64,000 nt of DNA from Rhizobiaceae bacterium. GTDB lineage: Bacteria > Pseudomonadota > Alphaproteobacteria > Rhizobiales > Rhizobiaceae. How positions within the stretch are numbered: the stretch's first letter is position 1; every line of letters begins with the position of its first letter. The position numbers were made by a program, and so were the translations under genes. The notes below the pieces were generated by a model. That model did no database searches. It was given only the letters and a program-made list of their open reading frames with translations, and had not been told where the DNA came from. Where the stretch lies: positions 7,207 through 71,206 of the forward strand of contig JAHDFS010000001.1 in NCBI GenBank assembly GCA_020628035.1, in the 5' to 3' direction. This document shows, piece by piece, positions 17,072 to 25,534 of this stretch.

Positions 17072-18445
17072 ATGATCGATTGGAAACCGATTCTGAGCAA
17101 TGACGGAACACCGAGATATCTCGCGATCGCCGATGCATTATCTGAAGATGTACGAAGCGGTGTTTTAAAAGTGGGAACGCGACTGCCTCCACAACGAAAA
17201 CTGGCATCCCGTCTTGGTATCGATTTCACAACAGTCACCCGCGCTTATGCAGAAGCACAAGCACGTGGGTTAGTCCGAAGCGAAGTTGGCCGAGGAACAT
17301 TTATCGCCCGCAGCTCAAGGCACGGCGCACAGCCTGATCCTGAACGATCAGCGGCTGAAGATCTTTCAATGAACATGCCACCGGAAACAAAAGATCCAAA
17401 ATTGATTGAAGCCATGCAGCAAGGGCTGGACTATATCTCCACCAATATGCTTGGGCTTTTGCGCTATCAAACCGCCTTGGGTGGGGAGAAGGATAAAATC
17501 GCAGCATCGAGTTGGCTTTCCCTGCGCGGCATGGTGCCCAAACTTGAACGCGTTGCTGTAACCCCAGGTGCCCATGCGACCATGACAGCAATATTATCCA
17601 TGATCGCCGACAAAGGTGATTGTATCTTATGCGAAAAGATCACTTATCCAGGCATAAGGAATATCGCAAATTTGATGGGCGTTGCACTTATTGGCTTGGA
17701 AATGGATGAAGATGGTATTTTGCCAGATGCGCTGGAAAAAGCCATCAAACAACACAAACCAAAAGCACTTTACCTCAATCCAACGCTGCACAATCCCACA
17801 ACAATTACCATCCCAACGGACCGTCGTTTAGCGATCTCACAGATCATCAATAAACACGGCTTGCAACTGATTGAAGACGACGCCTATGGCTTCATCCCCG
17901 AAAAAGCACCAGCACCTCTTGCTGTGTCGTCCCCTGATTTAACCTGGCACATTGGCGGCTTGGCAAAATGCATTGGTGCAGGCCTGCGCATTGCCTATAC
18001 GGTGACCCCGTCAGCCAAACACACGCTTGCACTGGCTCAATCCTTAAGAGCACTAACGGTTATGCCATCACCCATGTCGATGGCACTGGCAACCTGCTGG
18101 ATTGAGGATGGTACAGCTGATCAAATCAGACGGTTTATTCGCTCTGAAACCGCGATCCGGCAAAATATGGCGACCAAAGCGTTAGATGGTTTGGATTTTA
18201 ATTCAGCAGAGAACGCGTTCAATATTTGGTTGCGCCTTCCTGAGGGGGCAGCACGCGCCGAAATCATTGCCAATATGGCCGGGCGACATATCGGCATTAT
18301 TCCATCTGATGCATTTACCGTCGGTGGCAACGCGGATGAACATGTCAGACTATGTTTGGGTGGCACAATCGACCGCGATAGGCTGCAGTCGAGCTTACAT
18401 TATCTCTCACATTTATTGATGCCGGGAAGTTTTATGACGGGTTAA
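17072..18445 (+). CDS. MocR-family (GntR/aminotransferase fusion) regulator
   Basis: About 457 residues. An N-terminal GntR winged helix (about 10-85: RLPPQRKLASRLGIDFTTVTRAY) is fused to a fold-type I aminotransferase domain. PLP-site features are the NPT-like NPTLHNPTTITIP, the Asp-containing IEDDAYGFIPE, and the Schiff-base lysine in GGLAKCIGAGLRIAYT. MocR proteins sense PLP plus an amine or amino acid. The open frame begins at 17030, but ATG 17072 with GGGG upstream fits the family start better. Divergent from the Nit1C operon, it is the obvious regulator of that cluster, a contrast with reported Nit1C clusters that use other regulators. Confidence 0.92.
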   Translation: MIDWKPILSNDGTPRYLAIADALSEDVRSGVLKVGTRLPPQRKLASRLGIDFTTVTRAYAEAQARGLVRSEVGRGTFIARSSRHGAQPDPERSAAEDLSMNMPPETKDPKLIEAMQQGLDYISTNMLGLLRYQTALGGEKDKIAASSWLSLRGMVPKLERVAVTPGAHATMTAILSMIADKGDCILCEKITYPGIRNIANLMGVALIGLEMDEDGILPDALEKAIKQHKPKALYLNPTLHNPTTITIPTDRRLAISQIINKHGLQLIEDDAYGFIPEKAPAPLAVSSPDLTWHIGGLAKCIGAGLRIAYTVTPSAKHTLALAQSLRALTVMPSPMSMALATCWIEDGTADQIRRFIRSETAIRQNMATKALDGLDFNSAENAFNIWLRLPEGAARAEIIANMAGRHIGIIPSDAFTVGGNADEHVRLCLGGTIDRDRLQSSLHYLSHLLMPGSFMTG

Positions 18446-18485
18446 ACCGTGCAAACCTCGAAATTACTTTCCGTTTGCCAGCCAT

Positions 18486-19169
18486 TCACGGCATCATTTG
18501 ATCAACCGCATCCAAAATGGAATAAACAGGTAGATCTGTCACCGATTTGATGGCCGGAATATAAGGTGGCAGATTTCCACATTCGATTAAGATCGCGTTG
18601 ATATCAGCATCAGATTTCAAAAGATGCGTGATTTCCTTTTTGAGGAACATTTCAATCTCATCGGTCTTTAAGATATCAGATTGCTTTTGCTTTTCTTGCA
18701 AAATCGCTTCCGAAAACGCCTGACATTTCTCCATGCCAATGATCTCAACTTCATCCAGCGCAATACTTTCCGAAAATTGGAGAAGTACGCTCAAATCTGG
18801 CTTGGAAGCTGTGAGAATTGCGATCTTTTTAGCACCCAAAACAGTCTTGATTTTCGCATAAAGTGAAAGCGAAGATACCATCACGGGCACATCAACAGCC
18901 AATGCAATTCTGTCCTGCTCTTTAAACAAAAATCCACAGGTAGAAATGATGGCTGACACGCCAGATGCTTCGAGCGATTTTGCAGCATCGATGAATTTCT
19001 GACGGACAACATCCGGCATCGCTTTATCATTGACGACATCAAGACTGCTGACGCCCTCTACAACATGAATGATGACATCATTAGAATAGGTATCCGGATT
19101 TCCAGCATCACCTAATATTCTGGGAAACTGGGTATCCAGCATCAATATGCCAAGCTTCTGATTGGTCAC
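18486..19169 (-). CDS. Aspartate/glutamate racemase family protein
   Basis: About 227 residues of the Asp/Glu/hydantoin racemase superfamily. The two catalytic cysteines sit in ISTCGFLF and ILIECGNLPPY, at the expected spacing. Such enzymes racemise amino acids or isomerise/decarboxylate related acids; the second motif is not that of MurI. Several GTG starts are possible (19202, 19184, 19169). GTG 19169 has AGGGG seven bases upstream and leaves a 16-bp gap to the transporter gene. It is the last gene of an operon with a D-amino-acid dehydrogenase-like enzyme, so D/L interconversion of an amino acid is a fair inference. Confidence 0.78.
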   Translation of the reverse strand: MTNQKLGILMLDTQFPRILGDAGNPDTYSNDVIIHVVEGVSSLDVVNDKAMPDVVRQKFIDAAKSLEASGVSAIISTCGFLFKEQDRIALAVDVPVMVSSLSLYAKIKTVLGAKKIAILTASKPDLSVLLQFSESIALDEVEIIGMEKCQAFSEAILQEKQKQSDILKTDEIEMFLKKEITHLLKSDADINAILIECGNLPPYIPAIKSVTDLPVYSILDAVDQMMP

Positions 19170-19185
19170 ATCAAAGCCCCTCACC

Positions 19186-20103
19186 TTACGTTCTAGATCC
19201 ACGCCTGGCGAAAATCGCCGGCGTTATATAGATGGGTATTTGCGCAACAGCGATAAAAACACTGAGCAGCGGATTAAACGGCAAGACTGCCAGATAGATT
19301 GAAACATTGCGATTACCAAACATAAAGCCCAGCGCGTCTGCCTGATCAGATGGCATCTTATGCCGCAAAACCCAGCGCATAAACACATGACCACCTAAAT
19401 TTAACAAAAGCGCCAGCAGCAGTAGATAAAAGGCCTGCCAAGGCGCATTGATAATCTGATCGATCACACCGTCAAAAAGTGGAAACAAGAATAAGATCAT
19501 GGTCAAAACGGCAACACCTGAAAACATATCCTTATTGGATGCAATTCGATCCTGACCCACAAAACGCTGGATGAGGATCGCCATAACAAAGCCTCCTGCA
19601 ATCATCATTGCAATGTCTAAACTCATGACCCAAAGCGCCACTGAAATTTCTATTCCAATGATGGCAAAGCACAAGGGCCCCAATATTGGGACAAGCAGCA
19701 TGCCCAAAAGCGCGACTTGTAGGGTCAGCCGCGCATCAAAGCCGATCAGCATGCTCAAACTAATTGACGAGCTCAAAGGCGGCGCTGCAATAAAAACGGT
19801 GATCAGCAAAAGATACTGGCTTGGAATTTCTACAATCTGAGAAAACGCTCGTATGATTATCGCAGTAATCAAAGTCCCAGCAATAACAATCAACAGTGTT
19901 CTCAGAAAGTGTCTTGGCTTGAGCAATTCAAAACTGGCTTTTTTAAAATCAAATTGCGCAAAGCCCACAGCAAGGATCAACGCGACAAGAAAAGGCAAAG
20001 CTGGCCGCATGACCGAAGATACTTCAGGCAAGAGCGCAGCAACAAACACCCCGGCAATTAAAAATATGCCGGACCGCTGTCCGATATAGGATAGAAGTTG
20101 CAT
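19186..20103 (-). CDS. BASS-like (bile acid:Na+ symporter family) transporter
   Basis: A 305-residue integral membrane protein with 9-10 hydrophobic segments and no soluble domain. The pattern VFIAAPPLSSSISLSMLIGFDARLT and the crossover motif FGNRNVSIYLAVLP resemble bile acid:sodium symporter (BASS/ACR3-like) proteins. The substrate is not predictable; these carriers move organic anions with Na+. It sits between dctM (26-bp gap) and the racemase gene, so it may export or import a product of the same pathway. Family assignment is by pattern and moderately sure. Confidence 0.65.
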   Translation of the reverse strand: MQLLSYIGQRSGIFLIAGVFVAALLPEVSSVMRPALPFLVALILAVGFAQFDFKKASFELLKPRHFLRTLLIVIAGTLITAIIIRAFSQIVEIPSQYLLLITVFIAAPPLSSSISLSMLIGFDARLTLQVALLGMLLVPILGPLCFAIIGIEISVALWVMSLDIAMMIAGGFVMAILIQRFVGQDRIASNKDMFSGVAVLTMILFLFPLFDGVIDQIINAPWQAFYLLLLALLLNLGGHVFMRWVLRHKMPSDQADALGFMFGNRNVSIYLAVLPFNPLLSVFIAVAQIPIYITPAIFARRGSRT

Positions 20104-20129
20104 CCCAGTCCTTAGATTATGTTGGCCAG

Positions 20130-21440
20130 CTATCCAGGCGTTGCACGCATATTATCTGGTAACCACGTCGCCAATTCAGGCCAGGTCACCAAAATAACCA
20201 CCATCAACACCATGAGTAACACCATTGGTATGGCTGTTTTGGCAATATAGGAAATCTCATGTGAGGTCATGCCTTGAAGCACAAAAAGATTAAACCCAAT
20301 CGGTGGGGTTACTTGTGCCATTTCAACAACGATCACAATGAAAATGCCGAACCATATCACATCAATGCCAGCTTGACGGATCATCGGTTCAACAATGGCC
20401 ATGGTCAAAACAACGGATGAAATTCCATCCAAGAACATGCCAAGGATAATGTAGAACACCGTCAACATCGCAATGAGTGCGATGGGCGACAAACCAAGCC
20501 CATCAATAAAGGATGCAAGCGCCCGAGGAATTCCGGTAAAGCCCATAGCAAGCGATAAGAATGCAGCGCCCATAAGAATGAGCGCAATCATGGCAGAAGT
20601 CCGTGTCGCGCCCATCAAGCTCTCGTAAAAGGTACTCAAGTTCAGCGATCTTTGTGAGGCTGCGAGTACCAATGCACCGATCACACCAACAGCTGCCGCT
20701 TCGGTTGCTGTTGCCCAACCGAAATACATAGAACCGATCACCGCAAAGACCAAAACCAATACCGGAATAAGGAACCTACTTTCCCGGAACATATCACCAA
20801 GTCCCATGGCTTTATCGGCTTCTGGGCGTTCGCTCTTGCGGACAAAATGCCAAGCGACGATATAGCTCATAAAGAGGCTGGCAAGCACAAGACCGGGGAT
20901 CACACCGGCTAAGAATAATTTGGAGATCGATTCATTAATCGTCACACCATACACAATCAGCGTCAACGACGGCGGGATCATCAGTCCCAAAGTCGCAGCA
21001 CCCGCTAGCGTGCCGATTATCATATATTCTGGATACCCACGACGACGTAGCTCCGGAATGGACATTTTGCCGACGGTTGTCAGCGTCGCTGCAGACGAAC
21101 CAGACACGGCTGCAAAAATTGTGCAGCCCGCAATGTTAGTGTGCAGCAATCCGCCGGGTAACAACCTCATCCAAGGCGCAAGCCCACGGAACATATCCTG
21201 CGATAAGCGTGTGCGATAAAGGATTTCACCCATCCAAATAAATAATGGCAAGGCGGTGAGCGTCCAGCTGGATGCGCCTGTCCAAATCGTGGTGATCATG
21301 GCGTCCCCTGCCGGACGAGATGTAAATAATTCAAGTCCAACCCAAGCAACGCCCATCAGCGCGAGCCCAACCCAAACCGAGCTCCCCAACAGGCCAAAGA
21401 GGACGATCAAAAAGATAATTGTTGCATAAATTTCTGTCAT
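20130..21440 (-). CDS. dctM: TRAP transporter large permease DctM (second system)
   Basis: A 436-residue polytopic protein with around 12 membrane spans. Family motifs include ALPLFIWMGEILYRT, SGSSAATLTTVGKMSIPELRRRGYP and LGLMIPPSLTLIVYGVTINESI. It starts at the base where the dctQ stop ends, so it is tightly coupled. It forms the transport channel with DctQ and DctP. The genetic company of a D-amino-acid dehydrogenase-like enzyme and racemase suggests an amino-acid-derived substrate, which remains inference. Confidence 0.93.
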   Translation of the reverse strand: MTEIYATIIFLIVLFGLLGSSVWVGLALMGVAWVGLELFTSRPAGDAMITTIWTGASSWTLTALPLFIWMGEILYRTRLSQDMFRGLAPWMRLLPGGLLHTNIAGCTIFAAVSGSSAATLTTVGKMSIPELRRRGYPEYMIIGTLAGAATLGLMIPPSLTLIVYGVTINESISKLFLAGVIPGLVLASLFMSYIVAWHFVRKSERPEADKAMGLGDMFRESRFLIPVLVLVFAVIGSMYFGWATATEAAAVGVIGALVLAASQRSLNLSTFYESLMGATRTSAMIALILMGAAFLSLAMGFTGIPRALASFIDGLGLSPIALIAMLTVFYIILGMFLDGISSVVLTMAIVEPMIRQAGIDVIWFGIFIVIVVEMAQVTPPIGFNLFVLQGMTSHEISYIAKTAIPMVLLMVLMVVILVTWPELATWLPDNMRATPG

Positions 21441-22147
21441 CAGACCATCTCGCCTTTGATATTGCTTTTATCCAGAACAACAAACCGAATGAGATTGTCC
21501 CACAATGCGATCGCAAGAAGTGTTGTGCCAATGGACATTGGAATTTGCGGCAGCCATAACGGCGTATAAACCATTTCAGAGCTTGTTGCCTCCCATAACG
21601 CTGCCCATTGCGTGGGGCTCGTTACAATGGTTTCAAACAAGGTCAACAACCATTCAGGGACCGTGTCCTGTCCTTGAGTTCTATCATTGAGCATTTCGGA
21701 AAATATATTGGCTTTAATGGCATATCTCGCAAAATAGGTGGCGATAATTGCAGCAACAAAAAGCGCGAAAATATCGACCCATCTCTTGGTGAAGTTGTTG
21801 AGATTCAGAAGAATTGAAACCCGAATATGAGCGCCGCGGTTCAGCGCATGTGCGAGCGCAAAAAACGATGTCGCTGCCATGGCATAACCGGCAAATTCAG
21901 TCGATCCATGGAAGGTAACGCCCGTCCATCGGGCAATCATTTGCGCCACGATAAGCAGCAAAATTATCACCATGAAAACGGCGGCAATAATGCCGCTTGT
22001 TGTGTAAAGCACATTGAGAACACGCCAAATGGGCGCCAAGATTTTTTGCGCTTTGTCTTTTAAATACCAACATGCAATGGTCAAAATCGTTGGCAAAACA
22101 AATAGCCAAAACCAAAGCGGCAAACCAATAAATGGTTTCCAATCCAT
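21440..22147 (-). CDS. dctQ: TRAP transporter small permease DctQ (second system)
   Basis: A 235-residue membrane protein with about five hydrophobic segments, longer than usual: an extra N-terminal segment (PLWFWLFVLPTILTIACWYL) precedes the four typical DctQ spans, the core of which includes ARWTGVTFHGSTEFAGYAMAATSF. The final loop before the last span is also extended. It lies between dctP and dctM and is preceded by an intercistronic hairpin. Confidence 0.85.
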   Translation of the reverse strand: MDWKPFIGLPLWFWLFVLPTILTIACWYLKDKAQKILAPIWRVLNVLYTTSGIIAAVFMVIILLLIVAQMIARWTGVTFHGSTEFAGYAMAATSFFALAHALNRGAHIRVSILLNLNNFTKRWVDIFALFVAAIIATYFARYAIKANIFSEMLNDRTQGQDTVPEWLLTLFETIVTSPTQWAALWEATSSEMVYTPLWLPQIPMSIGTTLLAIALWDNLIRFVVLDKSNIKGEMV

Positions 22148-22168
22148 TATATAACCCTCAACAAAATT

Positions 22169-22193
22169 CAGGCCCTTCGCAAGGAAGGGCCTG
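22169..22193 (-). other. Intercistronic hairpin between dctP and dctQ
   Basis: Perfect 10-bp arms (CAGGCCCTTC / GAAGGGCCTG) with a 5-base loop, 8 bases after the dctP stop. A GC-rich stem right behind a binding-protein gene is a common arrangement that stabilises the upstream message or partly terminates, giving more binding protein than permease. Confidence 0.65.
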
Positions 22194-22200
22194 GATAGTA

Positions 22201-23178
22201 TTACTTCATAGCTTTGTAAGCGTCGAGAATTTCTTGACCTTCGCTACCAGCTGTTTCAAGCCATGCCGCGGTCATTTTCTCACCAATAGCCTGAAGCTCT
22301 GCCAAGAACTCAGGACCAGCATCTTCAACTTTCATGCCATTGGCTTCTAGTTGCTCAAAATACCAGTCTGCAAGTTCAGCTGATTTCGCTGCACATGCTG
22401 CACCTGTTTCATCAGCAGCTTTTTGAATTCCAGCTTTCACATCATCTGCCAAACCATCCCAAACACCTTTATTGACGATGACAGAATTGCGCGGCAACCA
22501 AGCGTTCACTTTGTAGTAATGTGTCAAATGCTCCCAAACCTTACGGTCATAACCCGTTGAACCAGATGAGATGAAGGCTTCAGCCACACCCGTTGCCAAA
22601 GCTTGGCTCAACTCTGCAGCTTCCACTTGCACTGGCACCATGCCTAGTTCTTCAGCGAAAGTCGCCGTTGCCGTGTTATAGGAACGGAACTTAATCCCTT
22701 GCGTATCTTTGGATGATCCCACTTCTTTTTTGAAGTAAAAACCCTGACCCGGCCATGGGCATGTGTATAGTGAAACGAGATTGAGTGCTGCAAGCTGAGC
22801 ATTCACCTTAGGTGCAGCAGCTCTCCAAAGCATATCATTTTCTTCGTATGTTGTAGCTAGGAACGGCACATTGTCCCATGCAAGCAATGGAGCTTCATTG
22901 GCATGCGCTGACATAAAGCGCTCACCAATTGGAGCCTGTCCGGTTTGAACAGCACGCTTGATCTCGCCACCTTTAAAGAGTGAACCACCTGGATGCACAG
23001 TAATTTCAATTGCACCATTGGTATATTCTTTAACTTTATCAGCAAATACGACACCCATTTCACTGTGATAGTTAGTGGCCGCATATGCCATTGGCATATC
23101 CCATTTCTCAGCCGATGCTGCACTGCTCAGCGCGAGTGCCGCAACACCTGTTGCTAATGCTAATTTTACATTTTTCAT
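22201..23178 (-). CDS. dctP: TRAP transporter substrate-binding protein DctP (second system)
   Basis: About 325 residues with a Sec signal peptide (residues 1-23, ending ASA). The DctP core includes VKEYTNGAIEITVHPGGSLFKGGEIKRAVQTGQ and the substrate-carboxylate arginine in GIKFRSYN, retained unlike in the first system. The frame is open to 23196, but ATG 23178 has GGGAG upstream and gives a clean signal sequence. It lies 20 bp after the oxidoreductase gene. It binds the ligand in the periplasm and hands it to DctQM. Confidence 0.93.
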   Translation of the reverse strand: MKNVKLALATGVAALALSSAASAEKWDMPMAYAATNYHSEMGVVFADKVKEYTNGAIEITVHPGGSLFKGGEIKRAVQTGQAPIGERFMSAHANEAPLLAWDNVPFLATTYEENDMLWRAAAPKVNAQLAALNLVSLYTCPWPGQGFYFKKEVGSSKDTQGIKFRSYNTATATFAEELGMVPVQVEAAELSQALATGVAEAFISSGSTGYDRKVWEHLTHYYKVNAWLPRNSVIVNKGVWDGLADDVKAGIQKAADETGAACAAKSAELADWYFEQLEANGMKVEDAGPEFLAELQAIGEKMTAAWLETAGSEGQEILDAYKAMK

Positions 23179-23198
23179 TTTCTTACTCCCGTTCATTG

Positions 23199-24446
23199 TT
23201 ATCGATCCGCTGCATATGCAGAAAGATCAGTGTTAATTGGTTGATTAGATGCAAGTCTCGCCAGCCACTGACCTGTTTTGGGCCCTGCCGACAAGCCTAT
23301 ATGCTGATGCCCATATCCCAAAATAATATTTTTCACCTTGGGACTAACGCCGATCACAGGAAGTGAATCGACCGTAGATGGACGGTGACCCATCCATTCT
23401 TCAATCCGGTCATATTTTAGATCCGGAAACAATTTGGCCATTTGTTTTTTCAAAAGCTCGAGCGGTGCTTTTGATGCTTTATTTTTAAGGCCACCAAATT
23501 CAACAACACCCGCACAGCGCATGCGACCATCCATCGAATTCACTACAAATTTTCCACTCGCCACCATGATGGGCGATTTCAAAGTTATCGACGGATTGTA
23601 ATATTCCAGATGATAACCGCGCTCTGATTCCATCGGCACCGATATCCCTAAAAGCTCATTCCATTGAGATGTCCAAACACCTGTCGTCATGATGTATTTA
23701 TCGGCTTTGAGCGGGCCATCACTTGTAATGATATGCTCGCAATGATCGCCTTGAATATCAAATCCGGTAATGGTCGCCTTGGAAATTGTGCCACCATTTT
23801 TTTCAAACTCAGCGGCAAGCGCTTTGACATAAGCGCCAGGATCAGAAATGCGACCGTGATTTGCGCATTGGACACCATAACCAAATCGCCCGGCTAAATT
23901 TTCATCATATTCAGCGATTTGTTCTGCGCTTCTGACCTTATAAGAATAGCCTCTGTTCTTGCGAATCTTCCAAACATATTTTTCAGCGTGAAATGCATCT
24001 TCATCATCATAGCCGAACCAATAATCTTCAGTGCCGATATATTTCTTTGCCTCGCTATCACCAGCAACAGCCAAATGCTGTTCAGGGCAATCATGCAAAA
24101 GCTCCTGTAATGCCTGCGAGATATGTTCGACCGAGCTATCATTGGCATTTTTCAGATAGCGCCCCAGAAATGGCAGCAGCTTTGGAAGATAAGACCATTT
24201 GACAAACAAAGGTTGGTTGGGATCAAACAACATGCCTGGCGCTTTTTTCAAAATGCCGGGGGTCGGCACTGGCACAACCGCAATTGAAGCTAATATACCT
24301 GCATTGCCATGAGATGTGCCTGCGCCCGGCCCGTCACGATCCACAAGCGTAACCTTATTTCCCAAGCGTTGCAGCCATATTGCGGTTGAAACACCGACAA
24401 TCCCCGCGCCAACAACAATGACACTTTGTTGATTTTCTTTCGTCAC
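23199..24446 (-). CDS. FAD-dependent D-amino-acid dehydrogenase-like oxidoreductase
   Basis: A 415-residue DAO/DadA-superfamily protein. The N-terminal dinucleotide motif reads VIVVGAGIVGVSTAIWLQRLG, followed by the GTSHGNAGI segment typical of DadA-like enzymes, and the C-terminal FAD contact GYGHQHIGLSAGPKTG. It should oxidatively deaminate a D-amino acid or related amine at the membrane, passing electrons to the respiratory chain. The GTG start at 24446 has AGGAG upstream. First gene of a six-gene operon (with dctP, dctQ, dctM, the BASS-like transporter and the racemase), divergent from a LysR regulator. Confidence 0.88.
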   Translation of the reverse strand: MTKENQQSVIVVGAGIVGVSTAIWLQRLGNKVTLVDRDGPGAGTSHGNAGILASIAVVPVPTPGILKKAPGMLFDPNQPLFVKWSYLPKLLPFLGRYLKNANDSSVEHISQALQELLHDCPEQHLAVAGDSEAKKYIGTEDYWFGYDDEDAFHAEKYVWKIRKNRGYSYKVRSAEQIAEYDENLAGRFGYGVQCANHGRISDPGAYVKALAAEFEKNGGTISKATITGFDIQGDHCEHIITSDGPLKADKYIMTTGVWTSQWNELLGISVPMESERGYHLEYYNPSITLKSPIMVASGKFVVNSMDGRMRCAGVVEFGGLKNKASKAPLELLKKQMAKLFPDLKYDRIEEWMGHRPSTVDSLPVIGVSPKVKNIILGYGHQHIGLSAGPKTGQWLARLASNQPINTDLSAYAADR

Positions 24447-24502
24447 TCAAATTCTCCTAAAGGGAGTTTGACTTGACTGGGGTATAATTACAAATACTAT
24501 TA

Positions 24503-24523
24503 TTTTATGAAAGCATCATAAAA
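24503..24523. promoter_or_regulatory. LysR operator, perfect TTTTATGA-N5-TCATAAAA
   Basis: Eight-base perfect arms around AAGCA, a T-N11-A type LysR binding box, ending 9 bases before the LysR start and about 57 bases upstream of the divergent dehydrogenase gene. Position fits an autoregulatory and activating site for the 24533 regulator. Confidence 0.65.
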
Positions 24524-24532
24524 AGTGATATA

Positions 24533-25429
24533 ATGATATTCAGACAATTACAGGCATTTCATGCTGTTGTAGAAAAAGGCACAGTTACAGCGGCCGCGCA
24601 AAGCCTGGGAATTTCCCAGCCAGCGATCAGTAACTTGTTGGCACAACTTCAGGCGAAAACCAATCTAGAACTATTTAAGAAAGACCGCGGTCGATTGGTC
24701 GCAACGCCAGAAGCCAGCATATTGTTTAGCGAAATTGACACGGTTGTGCGTGGTCTAAGCCGAGTCGATCATCTCATCTCCAATTTACAAAACGAACGCG
24801 TTGGCTCGCTGCAAATTGCTTGCACGCATGCCGTATCATTCGGGTTTATGACCGGCTTGGTCTCCGAATTTGTGCGCGATTATCCCAATATCGATGTGCT
24901 TTATCAAACCAGATATTCTCATAATATTCAGGAATGGGTGGAATCAGGCCTGGTTGAAATCGGCGTATCAGAGACACCGGTATTAAAGGAAAATCTTGTC
25001 AGTTATCCCTTGCGATTTATCTGCCAATTGGCAATTCCTGAAAACTCGCCACTTGTCGAACTTGATGAGATCACTGCCGAAGATCTCGACAATGTGCCAT
25101 TTATCGAAATGGGTGCCGACCATATCACGAGCCATAGAATTCGGCAGTTATTCCTAGATTCCAACGCGCGTCTGCGCATTAAGTGTCAATCCCACTTATT
25201 CAGATCATTGTTGGAATTTGTCAAAACAGGGTTGGGTGTTGCCCTGATTGATCCCTTCACCTTGGCAAATGATGATGGGAAAGGATATGTGGTGCGCCCA
25301 TTCAAACCGTCCATCTATTTCGACATGGCGATTATCCATCACAAGACCCGCCCTGTATCCGCGCTCGGCCTTAAATTCATTGAACAGGTCAAAGCCCATA
25401 TGTCAGTCTATAGCGTCCCAATTACGTAA
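24533..25429 (+). CDS. LysR-family transcriptional regulator
   Basis: A 298-residue LysR regulator: winged helix at about 1-60 (FRQLQAFHAVVEKGTVTAAAQSLGISQPAISNLLAQL) and a periplasmic-binding-protein-like effector domain (about 88-290). It is divergent from the six-gene dehydrogenase/TRAP operon with a perfect T-N11-A box between, so it almost surely regulates that operon. The downstream sulfatase on the same strand, 105 bp away, may be part of its regulon. The effector is unknown, probably the imported compound or its oxidation product. Confidence 0.92.
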   Translation: MIFRQLQAFHAVVEKGTVTAAAQSLGISQPAISNLLAQLQAKTNLELFKKDRGRLVATPEASILFSEIDTVVRGLSRVDHLISNLQNERVGSLQIACTHAVSFGFMTGLVSEFVRDYPNIDVLYQTRYSHNIQEWVESGLVEIGVSETPVLKENLVSYPLRFICQLAIPENSPLVELDEITAEDLDNVPFIEMGADHITSHRIRQLFLDSNARLRIKCQSHLFRSLLEFVKTGLGVALIDPFTLANDDGKGYVVRPFKPSIYFDMAIIHHKTRPVSALGLKFIEQVKAHMSVYSVPIT

Positions 25430-25534
25430 ATTGCGTCATCAATCCATCAGATATCTACCAGCGATAGATGGATAAGCGCGAGTTTCACAAACAGTTTGGT
25501 TGACGGATCAGGATGATCCCGCGATAGATGGGTC

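Noticed and set aside
25461-25531. GCGATAGATGG repeated 60 bp apart before the 25.5-kb sulfatase
   Set aside because: An 11-mer direct repeat with no dyad, its second copy overlaps the expected ribosome site; insufficient to call an operator.
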